This document shows, in pieces, positions 16,386 through 24,537 of a stretch of DNA of 64,000 bases. The notes beneath the pieces were generated by a model that was not told the DNA's origin, did not search any database, and worked only from the letters and a program-made list of their open reading frames with translations. How positions within the stretch are numbered: position 1 is the first letter of the stretch; each line of letters begins with the position of its first letter. A program made the position numbers and the translations under genes. The stretch comes from Shewanella electrica (GTDB lineage Bacteria; Pseudomonadota; Gammaproteobacteria; Enterobacterales; Shewanellaceae). The stretch lies in assembly GCF_022321485.1 (NCBI RefSeq), contig NZ_JAKOGG010000004.1:300156-364155 (forward strand), in the 5' to 3' direction.

Positions 16386-18191
16386 TTATTGACAGAACTC
16401 CAAGTTAGAGCGGTTGGTGCCGACCGACCGCGATAGCGTCCATTCATGGGCGCGGGTGATCACTTCAACTCCAAAGCTCACGATGCCCTTGATTCTAGTT
16501 AGTACTTCATCGCCGTAGCGGTTGGTTTTGCATTGCTGGAAATTGCCGGAAGTTTCGGGAGCAGCTTGCAGCATGTTTTCAGCATTGGTACAGCTCATTG
16601 CTGCATGTTTCTGGATTGATTGCTGGATTTCGGGAACGGGATTGCTGGATGGTTCCAGAGTCATTTCAGGGCTGATTTCCGCACTTATTGCTGGATTGCG
16701 GCAATCCATTGCGGGATTTGCCGGAATACATTCAGGATTTTGCTTGTTGATTTGTTGCTGTTGGTATAACGGGCGAATCGTTTGCTCATCACGCTTACAG
16801 AACACACCGCCCATGAGTTCAGTGTAACGCTGCCAATCGCTTTGGTCTGCTGCTTGGCGAATTTCTTCAATCCATTCTAGGCCATTTTCTGAAATCGCTT
16901 TTATACGGCGCAGCTCGCGCCACGGGGTTACACCCGCACCGCCGATTTGTTGAAACTGGCGGATTCCCCAACAAGATGCCCATGCACGAACGCGAATGGC
17001 AGACGTTTTTGCATCTTCTCCATAGCTGTCTTCATCTATGCCTTCACCATCAATATTCTTTGAGATGTATTTGGCAATATAACCCGTAGCAGAGCCTTTG
17101 CGTGGGTCGATGTGCTTTACTGTAAAGCGATGCTCTGCTGCGCCTTTTTCATCGCCGTCTTCTTCAAAACAATAGTGTTGAAAGATATCTATCAAGGTTT
17201 GTTGCTGTTCAGACTTTAGGAACAGCAATAAATGCCAGTGTGGTGTGCCTTCATGGTGTGGTTCGGCAACGCGAAAGCCGAAGGCAGCAATGGCTTGCCG
17301 TTTCATTTCGGCGCGGATTCTGGCAAATGTACTGCAAAGGTATTTCTGACCGTCTAGCGGCGTTGCACCTCCCCACGTTGGATTGGCCGCACCTGATTTT
17401 GAAAAAGCTCGATGATATTTGGACGGGCAAGTCATAGTAAGGAATAGGGCTGAGTATTGACGGCTTTCTGCATATTCTTCAAAGCCGCGCATTCTGACCA
17501 TTAACTCAGCGTGGCGGATTTTGGGATTCGACACGTTCAGGCTAGAAAGTTCAGCAAGGCTTTTGCTAAAACCGTCTTCATTGGTGGCGATGGTTTCTTG
17601 CAGGAAGTTTTGCGTATGCCAACGCTGGTTGTCGTACAACGCTTTAGATATGTCGCTGATATAGATGCCGCGTTGCTTGTTAACCAAGTTTATATGGCGG
17701 GCGACACTTTCAATCTGGCGGCCATGTTGCACGGCAAGCTTCTGTTGCCACCAACGTTCATCCATTGCGCGATTAATAACACCACGCACCTTTAATGCCT
17801 CCATCTCGTTAAGGGTTCCAGTGGCTAACGCTTCCCGAACATCTTTATTGAGTGGCTTGGGCGCGATGTTATGTGCACTCAAAAAGTGAATGATTGAGTG
17901 ATAAGCAGGTATCAGTTGCTTATTGGACTCAATAAATAGGGTTAAGCAATTACGGGCACGCCGCCTCGCAATTAAGCAGCGATCTCGGTCTTCTACGTTA
18001 ACGGTGTAAAAACGCTTATCTTTGCCAAGAATCTCCGCTATCGCTTCGCGAGCATTAAGAATGCTCAGATTCGATGCTTGTCGGGTTGGCTGCTTTACAT
18101 ACTCTTCCATAATGCGTTTTTTAAACGCATCAGGTAGCCCGTTAAGTTGGTTGTTAACCCATTTATGATCATGTGGGTGGACTTCAGGCAT
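16386..18191 (-). CDS. HUH-endonuclease replication protein (phage gpA-like)
   Basis: A 601-aa rolling-circle-type initiator. Motif 2 is TPHWHLLLF with His318 and His320. Motif 3 is GYIAKYISKNIDG with Tyr371 and Tyr375 and Lys374/378, the two-tyrosine arrangement of P2 gpA-like proteins. It should nick one strand at the element origin and stay covalently bound while replication proceeds. The C-terminal 150 residues are Gln/Asn/Pro-rich and poorly ordered. It starts at ATG 18191 with GGAGG 8 bp upstream and overlaps the upstream gene by 8 bp. Presence of Rep implies the excised element can replicate. A fragment of a second rep lies at 11185-11372. Confidence 0.87.
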   Translation of the reverse strand: MPEVHPHDHKWVNNQLNGLPDAFKKRIMEEYVKQPTRQASNLSILNAREAIAEILGKDKRFYTVNVEDRDRCLIARRRARNCLTLFIESNKQLIPAYHSIIHFLSAHNIAPKPLNKDVREALATGTLNEMEALKVRGVINRAMDERWWQQKLAVQHGRQIESVARHINLVNKQRGIYISDISKALYDNQRWHTQNFLQETIATNEDGFSKSLAELSSLNVSNPKIRHAELMVRMRGFEEYAESRQYSALFLTMTCPSKYHRAFSKSGAANPTWGGATPLDGQKYLCSTFARIRAEMKRQAIAAFGFRVAEPHHEGTPHWHLLLFLKSEQQQTLIDIFQHYCFEEDGDEKGAAEHRFTVKHIDPRKGSATGYIAKYISKNIDGEGIDEDSYGEDAKTSAIRVRAWASCWGIRQFQQIGGAGVTPWRELRRIKAISENGLEWIEEIRQAADQSDWQRYTELMGGVFCKRDEQTIRPLYQQQQINKQNPECIPANPAMDCRNPAISAEISPEMTLEPSSNPVPEIQQSIQKHAAMSCTNAENMLQAAPETSGNFQQCKTNRYGDEVLTRIKGIVSFGVEVITRAHEWTLSRSVGTNRSNLEFCQ

Positions 18192-18543
18192 GAGCTTGTT
18201 CCTCCAATTGTTCAGCGAGATGTCGCCCTTTGCTGTTTAGCGTGAGTGACGTCCAACGTAATCCCGTTATGAATAGATCTCGTTCTTGGGTGAGTCCTTC
18301 CCGCTTCAGGCGGTAAATAGTCCGCTTTGAAAAGTGACCGACAAAACCTGTTAATTCGGCTACTGTTCCGAGGTCAGGGCAAACTTCGGTACAAAGGTCG
18401 ACCGAATTACCATTAGCTAACCAAAGCAGCAGGTCGATTTGTTCGGTGCTTAGTTTGGTATCAATTCGGTTAGTTCGGTTTTCCGTTTGGTTAACGGTTC
18501 GGTGTGTGATTCGGTTACTCATTCGGTTCGCCCTCCGTATCAA
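18184..18543 (-). CDS. Probable winged-helix DNA-binding protein of the element
   Basis: A 119-aa product. Residues 30-119 look like a helix-turn-helix or winged-helix fold (TEQIDLLLWLANG, VAELTGFVGHFSKRTIYRLKREGL, GLRWTSLTLNSKGRHLAEQLEE). The first 28 residues are low-complexity Asn/Arg/Thr repeats, because the DNA there is the TTCGGT repeat cluster. Stop and rep start overlap by 8 bp, and its own start overlaps the end of the small membrane protein gene. It may bind the repeats it is encoded within and control rep, but this is inference. ATG at 18522 is an alternative start. Confidence 0.6.
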   Translation of the reverse strand: MIRRANRMSNRITHRTVNQTENRTNRIDTKLSTEQIDLLLWLANGNSVDLCTEVCPDLGTVAELTGFVGHFSKRTIYRLKREGLTQERDLFITGLRWTSLTLNSKGRHLAEQLEEQAHA

Positions 18544-18580
18544 TTACCGAATTCGGTTTCGCGTTCGGTCTGGATTCGGT
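18385..18580. repeat. Iteron-like cluster of TTCGGT repeats upstream of rep
   Basis: TTCGGT occurs ten times in 196 bp (18385, 18442, 18465, 18474, 18498, 18510, 18522, 18552, 18564, 18575), with several spacings of about 12 bp, roughly one helical turn. Inverted ACCGAA copies lie at 18401, 18546 and 18645. Many are followed by T (TTCGGTT). The array overlaps coding sequence. Such phased repeats next to a rep gene suggest initiator or regulator binding sites. Confidence 0.55.
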
Positions 18581-18811
18581 ATCGGTTGAACCTGTTAAGT
18601 AACGGCGCTGATCTCGTAACGATGGCTTGGACTCGTTAACGAGTACCGAACCCGTTAACGGGGACTGGTACTCTTCTTTTATGCATTCCCGTAACGATAT
18701 TTCTTGGGTTAATCTTTCGACTCTTTGAATCAGCGATATTTCCACACTAATGATTAAGCTAATGACGCTCAGAAATATTACGTCTGGAAGATATTTAAAG
18801 AGTATGTTCAT
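18515..18811 (-). CDS. Small membrane protein of the element, unknown
   Basis: A 98-aa product starting at ATG 18811, which has GGGAGG about 4 bp upstream; the frame is open a little further (to 18838) but those starts lack a ribosome site. It has one hydrophobic segment (LPDVIFLSVISLIISVEISL, about residues 8-27), then a short helix and a polar, low-complexity tail (TGSTDTESRPNAKPN) that coincides with the repeat cluster. It overlaps AlpA at the 5' end and the winged-helix gene at the 3' end. Function unknown; it could be mainly the carrier of the repeats. Confidence 0.5.
   Translation of the reverse strand: MNILFKYLPDVIFLSVISLIISVEISLIQRVERLTQEISLRECIKEEYQSPLTGSVLVNESKPSLRDQRRYLTGSTDTESRPNAKPNSVIDTEGEPNE
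18631..18662. repeat. Pair of GTTAAC-centred palindromes, part of a candidate replication origin
   Basis: ACTCGTTAACGAGT (18631-18644, 14-bp perfect palindrome) and CCCGTTAACGGG (18651-18662, 12-bp perfect palindrome) are six bases apart. Nearby are further GTTAAC/GTAACG motifs. Together with the TTCGGT array they make this the most repeat-rich stretch of the element, about 440 bp upstream of the rep start. Confidence 0.5.
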
Positions 18812-18983
18812 AAACCCTCCCGTCAATGAATGCGTCAATGTCGGTCTGGCGATACATCACGCGGCGACCAACTTTGACAAAGCGGAGAGGGTAGCGGCCA
18901 GTACAGCGCCACACTGACAGAGTGCCTTCAGTGACGCCGAGCATTTCAGCGACCTGTTGCGGGGTTAAAAGTGAATTGTTCAT
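18795..18983 (-). CDS. AlpA-family DNA-binding regulator / excisionase
   Basis: A 62-aa MerR-like HTH protein: LLTPQQVAEMLGVTEGTLSVWR is the helix-turn-helix, followed by PLRFVKVGRRVMYRQTDIDAFIDGR, the usual AlpA wing. Start at ATG 18983 with AGGAG 6 bp upstream. AlpA proteins act as activators of integrase or as recombination directionality factors in P4-like elements and phage-inducible islands. It is followed closely by the membrane and rep genes, and preceded by an unusual leader hairpin (19035-19098). Confidence 0.87.
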   Translation of the reverse strand: MNNSLLTPQQVAEMLGVTEGTLSVWRCTGRYPLRFVKVGRRVMYRQTDIDAFIDGRVYEHTL

Positions 18984-19034
18984 GGTAACTCCTGATTAAT
19001 GTTTGTAATTCAGGAGCAAGCGTAAAAAGGAAAG

Positions 19035-19098
19035 GTTGGGATGTATGCGTTTCTAAGGGTTAAAACAATGTGTCTAACCCTTAGACACACATCCCAAC
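19035..19098 (-). promoter_or_regulatory. Nested and alternative hairpins in the alpA leader
   Basis: Two perfect nested 10-bp arms: GTTGGGATGT (19035-19044) with ACATCCCAAC (19089-19098), and CTAAGGGTTA (19053-19062) with TAACCCTTAG (19075-19084). A competing perfect hairpin uses TGTGTCTAA (19069-19077) with TTAGACACA (19081-19089), sharing bases with the first fold. On the minus strand a T-rich tract (CTTTCCTTTTT) follows. This could be a terminator or attenuator between the 359-aa gene and alpA, or a structured RNA or binding site. Confidence 0.6.
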
Positions 19099-19108
19099 TA
19101 TATGTTAA

Positions 19109-20188
19109 CTATGAATAAAATTTATAAATTTTTTTCATAGTGTCTAACTGTTGTTCAACGGCTAAATGGTCTTTTTCAGGGAGAGGCGGTAAGGTGATAG
19201 CGCCATATCCAAAGATATCTATCGGCGCATCATGGTCTGCATCCCATACTTCACCAGTGTCAGTATTTATGGCTGTATAGTCATCAGCAGTTAGGTCTAT
19301 ACCGTGAGCTTGGGCAAACTCTGCCCAAGCATGAATTTCAGTAACATCTGTTAGACGTTCGATAATATCTTCAATTGAACTGCGATTAGGACACTGCAAC
19401 GCTTCTAGCTTGAGCCAACTGAGTGTGATACGCGGATTTTCGTCCTCTACTTCGGGATAAGTGCTGAATATGGTCTCAATAGCGTCTATTGCACTGAGTC
19501 GGTAGAGTGGTTGCTGATTGAGTGGTGACACATCCCCACTGTGGAGCATGGCGTCTGTCTCTGGTATCGCTAAATCTTCAGCGGCAGTATTTCTAATTAG
19601 CTCATCAAGCTGCGTTTTTATTTGAGCATAACGCTGATAGTTATCAGCCCATTTGTTTTGCTCTTCAGGAAGTGTCTTTCCACTTGCTTTCTGCTCATAC
19701 CAGTATTTGCTTCCCCTGAAGTCAATGTACTTCTGTTGCTCATGGCAAAGCCATAGTAGAAGCAATAACTTGGATTCATTGTTCCCTTCATCTGCACATT
19801 GTCTTAATTGATCTAGTAGATTGTCTGACGATGCGTTTGCTTCGTCTTCGCTAAAACGCTCAATGGCGAGCCAATTAAGTTCTGTGGCCGATATTTTAGG
19901 TGCAGAGTTGGTCAGTTCCGCGCTAATAATACTTACAACTATTTCTGCAATATCGTTGTTAATACCCAATAGCTTTGCTCTGCTTAAGCAGTTGTTTATT
20001 GCTTTGTTTGGCGCATGAATCGCCTCGTCAATCGATGGTTTAAAATTCATCTCTGAGAGTGCAGCATACGATTTTTTATCTAGATAGGCTGCGACTAGCT
20101 CATACAACTGTGATTTGGATGGACATGTATCCAAAGTTGATTTGGCTTTTGAATGGATAGAGTAAATCAGTGGCTTCAGTGTTTTCAT
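19109..20188 (-). CDS. 359-aa island protein, unknown function
   Basis: Not recognised. Start is ATG 20188 with GGAGC about 8 bp upstream; a TTG two codons earlier is a less likely start. The N terminus (KSQLYELVAAYLDKKSYAALS) has the pattern of a short helical motif seen at the start of several plasmid and island proteins. The middle (GNNESKLLLLLWLCHEQQKYIDF) has a repeat-like helical feel, and the C-terminal part is acidic, with DDYTAINTDTGEVWDADHDAP. No membrane segment or catalytic motif is visible. It is probably cytoplasmic and all-alpha, transcribed towards alpA with the leader hairpins between. Confidence 0.65.
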   Translation of the reverse strand: MKTLKPLIYSIHSKAKSTLDTCPSKSQLYELVAAYLDKKSYAALSEMNFKPSIDEAIHAPNKAINNCLSRAKLLGINNDIAEIVVSIISAELTNSAPKISATELNWLAIERFSEDEANASSDNLLDQLRQCADEGNNESKLLLLLWLCHEQQKYIDFRGSKYWYEQKASGKTLPEEQNKWADNYQRYAQIKTQLDELIRNTAAEDLAIPETDAMLHSGDVSPLNQQPLYRLSAIDAIETIFSTYPEVEDENPRITLSWLKLEALQCPNRSSIEDIIERLTDVTEIHAWAEFAQAHGIDLTADDYTAINTDTGEVWDADHDAPIDIFGYGAITLPPLPEKDHLAVEQQLDTMKKIYKFYS

Positions 20189-20393
20189 AATCAAGCTCCA
20201 CGGATTGAGAGCATTATGCTAACAAGCATTACCACACGCGATTATGGCAGCTTTCTCAACCCGATTTAATTATGAAAAGTGTTGGTCAAACTGAATAAAT
20301 ATATGAGGTGTTTACCTTGTGCCTGTTTTCACTCGCGTGCAAGTGTGGCGGGCGCCTATCTGCACTATAGGTAAATTTGGGGAGTAATGGAAT

Positions 20394-21281
20394 CTAATTC
20401 TTCTCTTTTTTCGATTCTTCTAGAAACCACCGATAAACAGTTTCATCACCTGAAATCGAGAACGGACAACCAATACTTTCAGCGTACTTTGTGATTTTTG
20501 AATAGTGATTTTTAGTCGCTTGTTTGGGATTCAAGTATGGCTTTTGGCGATATAGCCTTAGAGCAAATTCCTTTCTTTGCCTGTTTTTTTCATGGCGCTT
20601 ACTGTTTCCTTTCATCGCAAATTTTGCCGCCACTTTTGCTGCACCAATCTGGTTGCTCAATTCATCAAGTAGAGTTTGATAACCTACATTTTGTTCAATG
20701 AGCTGCGACTGAATCACTAAGTTAAACAGCTGTTCAGCTGGTTTAGTTAGTCCAGCCATTTTGCAGGCAAGGGCTGATTGCAATCTGGATTGCGCTGTTT
20801 GGCTGTATTGAGGGAGCATGTTGATAGATTGGCTTTGAGCAATAATGGGAGCAAAGCCATTAGCTAATGAGTCAGCGTTAGAAAACTGCCGTATGAGTTC
20901 CATATCTTTGACCAGCGGTAAATCACGCAATGGGGCAAACAATCCAATGTAAGTTTGAATATTATTTTCATGCTGAACTTTCAAGCGTTCACGTATACCT
21001 TCAATCTTCGCCAGCTGACCGACAATATCACTATTGGTGTCGATTTCACGTGGGTCTGTTAGTCCTGCCGTGAACGGAATTTCTAGATCATGAAAGTAAG
21101 GCTTTCCATCGATGAACTCGAATGTTGATTTGGGTAATGGAAATTCGTTTAGAGCGACAATGGCGAGTACATATGCTTGCAACTCAATTGGGGTATTGGA
21201 AATGATTTGGCTGACTGCATCACTATCAACAAACTGCGCAAAGAGATCTTCCATTCTGACAGCACTTTCTGTGTTATCCAT
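20394..21281 (-). CDS. 295-aa island protein, unknown function
   Basis: Not recognised. The first 220 residues are helical (IELQAYVLAIVALNEFPLPKS; SRLQSALACKMAGLTKPAEQLF). The C-terminal third is strongly basic and HTH-like (NSKRHEKNRQRKEFALRLYR; LNPKQATKNHYSKITKYAESIG), which suggests DNA or RNA contact. It is the gene nearest the tRNA end of the element, about 110 bp from the arm-type repeat. Codon use and composition are closer to rep and int than to the AT-rich cargo, so it is likely part of the element backbone. Confidence 0.62.
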   Translation of the reverse strand: MDNTESAVRMEDLFAQFVDSDAVSQIISNTPIELQAYVLAIVALNEFPLPKSTFEFIDGKPYFHDLEIPFTAGLTDPREIDTNSDIVGQLAKIEGIRERLKVQHENNIQTYIGLFAPLRDLPLVKDMELIRQFSNADSLANGFAPIIAQSQSINMLPQYSQTAQSRLQSALACKMAGLTKPAEQLFNLVIQSQLIEQNVGYQTLLDELSNQIGAAKVAAKFAMKGNSKRHEKNRQRKEFALRLYRQKPYLNPKQATKNHYSKITKYAESIGCPFSISGDETVYRWFLEESKKEKN

Positions 21282-21393
21282 GATGAATGAAAACTATCGA
21301 ATTTTTATTGAATAGTCCAATTTTTGCGCGGAACAGGCAAAAAAGGCTTTTTAGCGTAAGCTATTAAAAAAATTGAAAAATTTGTCTGTCGCG

Positions 21394-21415
21394 AGGCGGC
21401 ACATAGGCGGCACAG
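21394..21415 (+). repeat. 22-bp end repeat, right copy, candidate integrase arm site
   Basis: Perfect second copy of 11654-11675, with tandem GGCGGCAC. It lies 50 bp inside the right att repeat. Finding it at both ends, in direct orientation, ties it to the element rather than to int expression alone. Confidence 0.55.
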
Positions 21416-21467
21416 AATTGTTATAAAAATGTTAATCTATTGATTTTTATAATAAAAAATGGCTAGT

Positions 21468-21543
<76 letters not shown>

Positions 21544-21597
21544 ACGCAACGATTATACTGTTTTTCGATTCCAATAAAAGTTTAATTGTCTAAGTGG

Positions 21598-22740
21598 TTA
21601 ATTCTTAAGCGCAATATCGTTAATTTGGATGTTGGCACCTTCGTCTCTGGCGCTGAGTAGTGCGGTGGAGGTGTCATCGGTGATCTGGTCGATGACCACT
21701 TGCACATCGGTGGCGTTGGCGACGGTGCGGGTCTGGCCGACACGGTCAGGGAAGTTGTGTTGCAGTACCACTTTGAATTTGTCGCCGGTGCGCACGCCGC
21801 TTTTTCGGCCGAGGTTGAGGATCACGCGTTGGCCTTGTTTGGCAATCACTTGTGCCATGGTTGGCCGACAACCCAATGCGTCATCCATATCAAGCGTGGC
21901 GCGTTTGAGCACATCCACAATGGCGTTGCCGTAGATGGATTGCCAAAACTCGTCGCTATCTGGTTGTGCGCTGGCGGTGGCGTCAAAATCCCATTCGCTA
22001 TTAAATTGGTAGTCTTGCTGCCAGATGGTTTCGCCGCTGATGCTGTGGATCAATGACAGTTTTAGGCGGAAGTCACGTTTTTGTTTATCCCACATGGAGC
22101 TGAAACCGGACGGAGCTTTGGACATTGCCATATCTTCCACTTCGGGCAGTAGCAGGTACAGGGTGTTGGTTTGCTGGTTAAGCCAACTGGCGCTGTCGCC
22201 ACGGTGTTCGTTATTAAAAATCTGGCTTGGCACGCTGTTGCTGAGATCGAGCTTTGGGTACACCTTGTTCGAGTTGGCGTGTATGACATCTGCAAGCTTA
22301 CGCGATAGCGCTTGCGGAAAAGCTTCCATTTGGCCGTATCTTAGCTGTTTGCGGTCAAAAACTATGGCTCGCGGCAGATAAAGCGGCGCTTTAAGGGCGT
22401 TGGCTAAACAACTATCGGCGGGGTTGTTGGCAAGATCGACGCGCACGGTGACTTCTAAGCGGTTGCCGCGTTGGCGTTCGCTCACCACTTCTAATTGGTT
22501 GTAGTTGGCATTGTTGCTGAGGGCGGCGGTTTGATCTAACACGCCGTTGGTCACGGTTTGCTGGGCGCTGATGCTGCCGCCGTTGGTCACTACTGCCACG
22601 CTTAACGCATGTTTGATGGCTTGTTGCCGCGCAGCGGTAATATTGCCGTCAACAATGGTGGCATCTCCCGAGACGGTGACCCACGCGGCTCGTACAGAGG
22701 GGATAGCCAGCAACATCAGCAAAGTGATTAAGCGCAACAT
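21598..22740 (-). CDS. flgT: FlgT, flagellar H-ring protein
   Basis: A 380-aa secreted protein with signal peptide (LITLLMLLAIPSVRA, cleaved before AWVTVSGDA). The N-terminal domain resembles the TolB-like fold seen in Vibrio FlgT, and the C-terminal domain (QRVILNLGRKSGVRTGDKFKVV) is an SH3-like domain. FlgT forms the outer H ring around the LP ring and helps the polar motor assemble with MotX/MotY (family knowledge). It is divergent from flgOP. No clear sigma-54 site is seen on its own strand. Confidence 0.9.
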   Translation of the reverse strand: MLRLITLLMLLAIPSVRAAWVTVSGDATIVDGNITAARQQAIKHALSVAVVTNGGSISAQQTVTNGVLDQTAALSNNANYNQLEVVSERQRGNRLEVTVRVDLANNPADSCLANALKAPLYLPRAIVFDRKQLRYGQMEAFPQALSRKLADVIHANSNKVYPKLDLSNSVPSQIFNNEHRGDSASWLNQQTNTLYLLLPEVEDMAMSKAPSGFSSMWDKQKRDFRLKLSLIHSISGETIWQQDYQFNSEWDFDATASAQPDSDEFWQSIYGNAIVDVLKRATLDMDDALGCRPTMAQVIAKQGQRVILNLGRKSGVRTGDKFKVVLQHNFPDRVGQTRTVANATDVQVVIDQITDDTSTALLSARDEGANIQINDIALKN

Positions 22741-22832
22741 AGTGTGAAGTTCCTGCAGTTTGTCGTGAGATAGCCAATTTTCAGGCGGATTTAGCGCCGT
22801 TTGCCAAAAGATTCAAGTTCTATGCCATCAAT

Positions 22833-22848
22833 CGGCACAACTGTTGCT
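22833..22848 (+). promoter_or_regulatory. Sigma-54 promoter for flgOP
   Basis: CGGCACAACTGTTGCT fits TGGCAC-N5-TTGCT at all but the first base, with the obligatory GG-N10-GC spacing. It lies about 120 bp before the flgO ATG. Confidence 0.7.
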
Positions 22849-22969
22849 TAAGAATCGACACTGACTATTGAGCGTCAAGTTTCTATGCAAGATGCCGATA
22901 GCTAATGATAACTCTCAGCTTAGCCGTTCATTTGGGCGTAAGCCCGGTGACACATGGAGCAACAAGGTT

Positions 22970-23566
22970 ATGTACAAAAAATGGTTTTGTTTGATGGCGC
23001 TGTTGTGTAGTAGCTGCCAATCAACCGCTGTGGTGGCTGAGCCTCCGCCTGAAAAGGCTAAGCTTTTCTTGGTGGCTCAACAGCTTACCGCTGACCTGAC
23101 GCGTTTTAGTGTGGCTTATAAAGAGGAGCCATCAATTCTGGTGACTACGCCAGTTGATGCCGCTAAGTTGGCAAGCACTAATCCGTTAGCCATCCAGTTG
23201 CAGCAAGATTTAATGACCACGTTGCAGCAGCTTGGCTACCACGTGAAAGATATGAACGTGAGTGACACATTGCGAGCGGCGGAAGAGGGCACGTTTATTT
23301 TGACGCGTGACTGGCAAAAGATTGCCGCTGATGTGTCGGTGAGTCACGTGTTGGTATCGAGCATGGACTTAACCAAAAACGGTGTTGAGATTAACGCACG
23401 TATGATCGATTTGAGCGATAACCGCGTCGCATCGGCGGCCAATATTTTTGTGCCCGCAGTCGATTTGCCCGGGTATCTCACCGAGTCCACTAAGAGTGTT
23501 TCACGTAACGGCGTGTTATATCGGCAGTCCGAATCAGGCAAAGTGCAATTTATTGGAGCAGAGTGA
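22970..23566 (+). CDS. flgO: FlgO, outer-membrane flagellar protein
   Basis: A 198-aa lipoprotein-like product. The chosen start (ATG 22970) gives MYKKWFCLMALLCSSC, a signal sequence ending in a lipobox-like SSC; an open frame reaches back to 22868 but would spoil the signal peptide. The mature part matches the FlgO pattern (QLTADLTRFSVAYKEEPSILVTTPVD; MARLVSSMDL-like repeats in LVSSMDLTKNGVEINARMIDL; YRQSESGKVQFIG). It is known from Vibrio cholerae as an outer-membrane protein needed for stable polar flagella. It overlaps flgP by one base. Confidence 0.87.
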   Translation: MYKKWFCLMALLCSSCQSTAVVAEPPPEKAKLFLVAQQLTADLTRFSVAYKEEPSILVTTPVDAAKLASTNPLAIQLQQDLMTTLQQLGYHVKDMNVSDTLRAAEEGTFILTRDWQKIAADVSVSHVLVSSMDLTKNGVEINARMIDLSDNRVASAANIFVPAVDLPGYLTESTKSVSRNGVLYRQSESGKVQFIGAE

Positions 23567-24015
23567 TGATCAGATTAATGATGGTGGTGCTGACTCTGGT
23601 GCTGGCTGGGTGTTCGAGCAAAGACAAATTCGTACAGTATGAAACGGTGGCGCCGGAGCAGTTTCCTACGTTAACGGCAACGGGGTACGCGCCGTTGGCA
23701 ACGCAACCGGGTAAAACCCAAGCAGAGCGGGTGTTGATGGCAATGCAGGCGTCAAAGATTGCCGCTTACCGCGAGTTGGCCGAGCAAGTCTACGGTCAGC
23801 AACTGCAAGGCACTAGCAACGTGGCTGATTGGGCGATGAAGTCGGATACCATTAAGGCGTCGGTGTCTGGCGTGATCCGCGGTGCCAAAGTGGTGGCGAG
23901 TTATCCTGCCGGTGACCATTATGTGACTGAGTTGTCGCTCGACTTTGCAACCGTTTGGCAGTTGTACCAACAACAGAACCGACCACAACGCGTGCGTGAA
24001 GTGACTTATTTCTAA
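23566..24015 (+). CDS. flgP: FlgP, outer-membrane lipoprotein of the flagellum
   Basis: A 149-aa lipoprotein with lipobox LVLAGC (Cys near residue 16), then TATGYAPLATQPGKTQAERVLMAMQASK, a LPP20/FlgP signature, and IAAYRELAEQVYGQQL. FlgP is needed for full motility and forms part of the basal-body-associated disk or ring. ATG at 23566 shares its A with the flgO stop; GTG one codon upstream is possible, but the ribosome site GGAG is better placed for ATG. It is followed by a strong terminator. Confidence 0.88.
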   Translation: MIRLMMVVLTLVLAGCSSKDKFVQYETVAPEQFPTLTATGYAPLATQPGKTQAERVLMAMQASKIAAYRELAEQVYGQQLQGTSNVADWAMKSDTIKASVSGVIRGAKVVASYPAGDHYVTELSLDFATVWQLYQQQNRPQRVREVTYF

Positions 24016-24055
24016 TTGATAGGCAGGCAATCACGGCTTGCCAAGCACTTAAAGC

Positions 24056-24082
24056 AAAACGCCACATTGAAGTGGCGTTTTT
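24056..24082 (+). terminator. Terminator after flgOP
   Basis: CGCCAC-ATTGAA-GTGGCG flanked by an A run and five Ts. Reverse use for the convergent flgMN transcript is also possible given the A run. Confidence 0.87.
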
Positions 24083-24108
24083 AATGGGCGCTTGTTGCGG
24101 TAGTCAGA

Positions 24109-24537
24109 CTAGGCTTTTAAGTCATTCCCTAACGTGGAAATGGTTGATGTTTTGCCTTTGCCATCGTAAGTCAGGCTGCTGGAGTTGCGGCTCATTTGCA
24201 GTGCTTGGGCTAAGCGATTGATACTGGCATTGCACAGTTCAATCAGTTTGCCGTTTTCCTGATTCTTAGTTTGGCATTCCGTCATCAAGGCTTTGGCATC
24301 GGCGACTAGGGCGGCCAATGGCTCGCGGCTAAAATCATCCTTGTTTGGATGTTGGGCTAGCTGCGCGTCGACCTCTTTGATGGCTTCTAACATTTTGGAT
24401 TTATCCGCCGCTAGCGACAATAACTTGTCGGCATCGCGGCTGATTAATGCGTGTTTTTCTTGGTCGATCAAAAACAGCAGCCGCTCAAGATTGAGCGTCT
24501 GCTTGTTGAGATGTTGTTCCAAGTCTGACAGCTGCAT
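24109..24537 (-). CDS. flgN: FlgN, export chaperone for hook-filament junction proteins
   Basis: A 142-aa helical protein typical of FlgN (LEQHLNKQTLNLERLLFLIDQEKHAL; NGKLIELCNASINRLAQALQ). It should bind FlgK and FlgL in the cytoplasm and bring them to the export gate. It follows flgM with a one-base overlap and ends close to the flgP terminator. Position beside flgM matches Vibrio and Shewanella polar systems. Confidence 0.87.
   Translation of the reverse strand: MQLSDLEQHLNKQTLNLERLLFLIDQEKHALISRDADKLLSLAADKSKMLEAIKEVDAQLAQHPNKDDFSREPLAALVADAKALMTECQTKNQENGKLIELCNASINRLAQALQMSRNSSSLTYDGKGKTSTISTLGNDLKA

Noticed and set aside
18385-18580. CRISPR-like array.
   Set aside because: Repeats are only 6-7 bp with irregular 9-30 bp spacing and lie inside genes; no cas genes.
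22810-22830. Possible minus-strand sigma-54 site for flgT (TGGCATAGAACTTGAA).
   Set aside because: The -12 element is TTGAA, lacking the essential GC.
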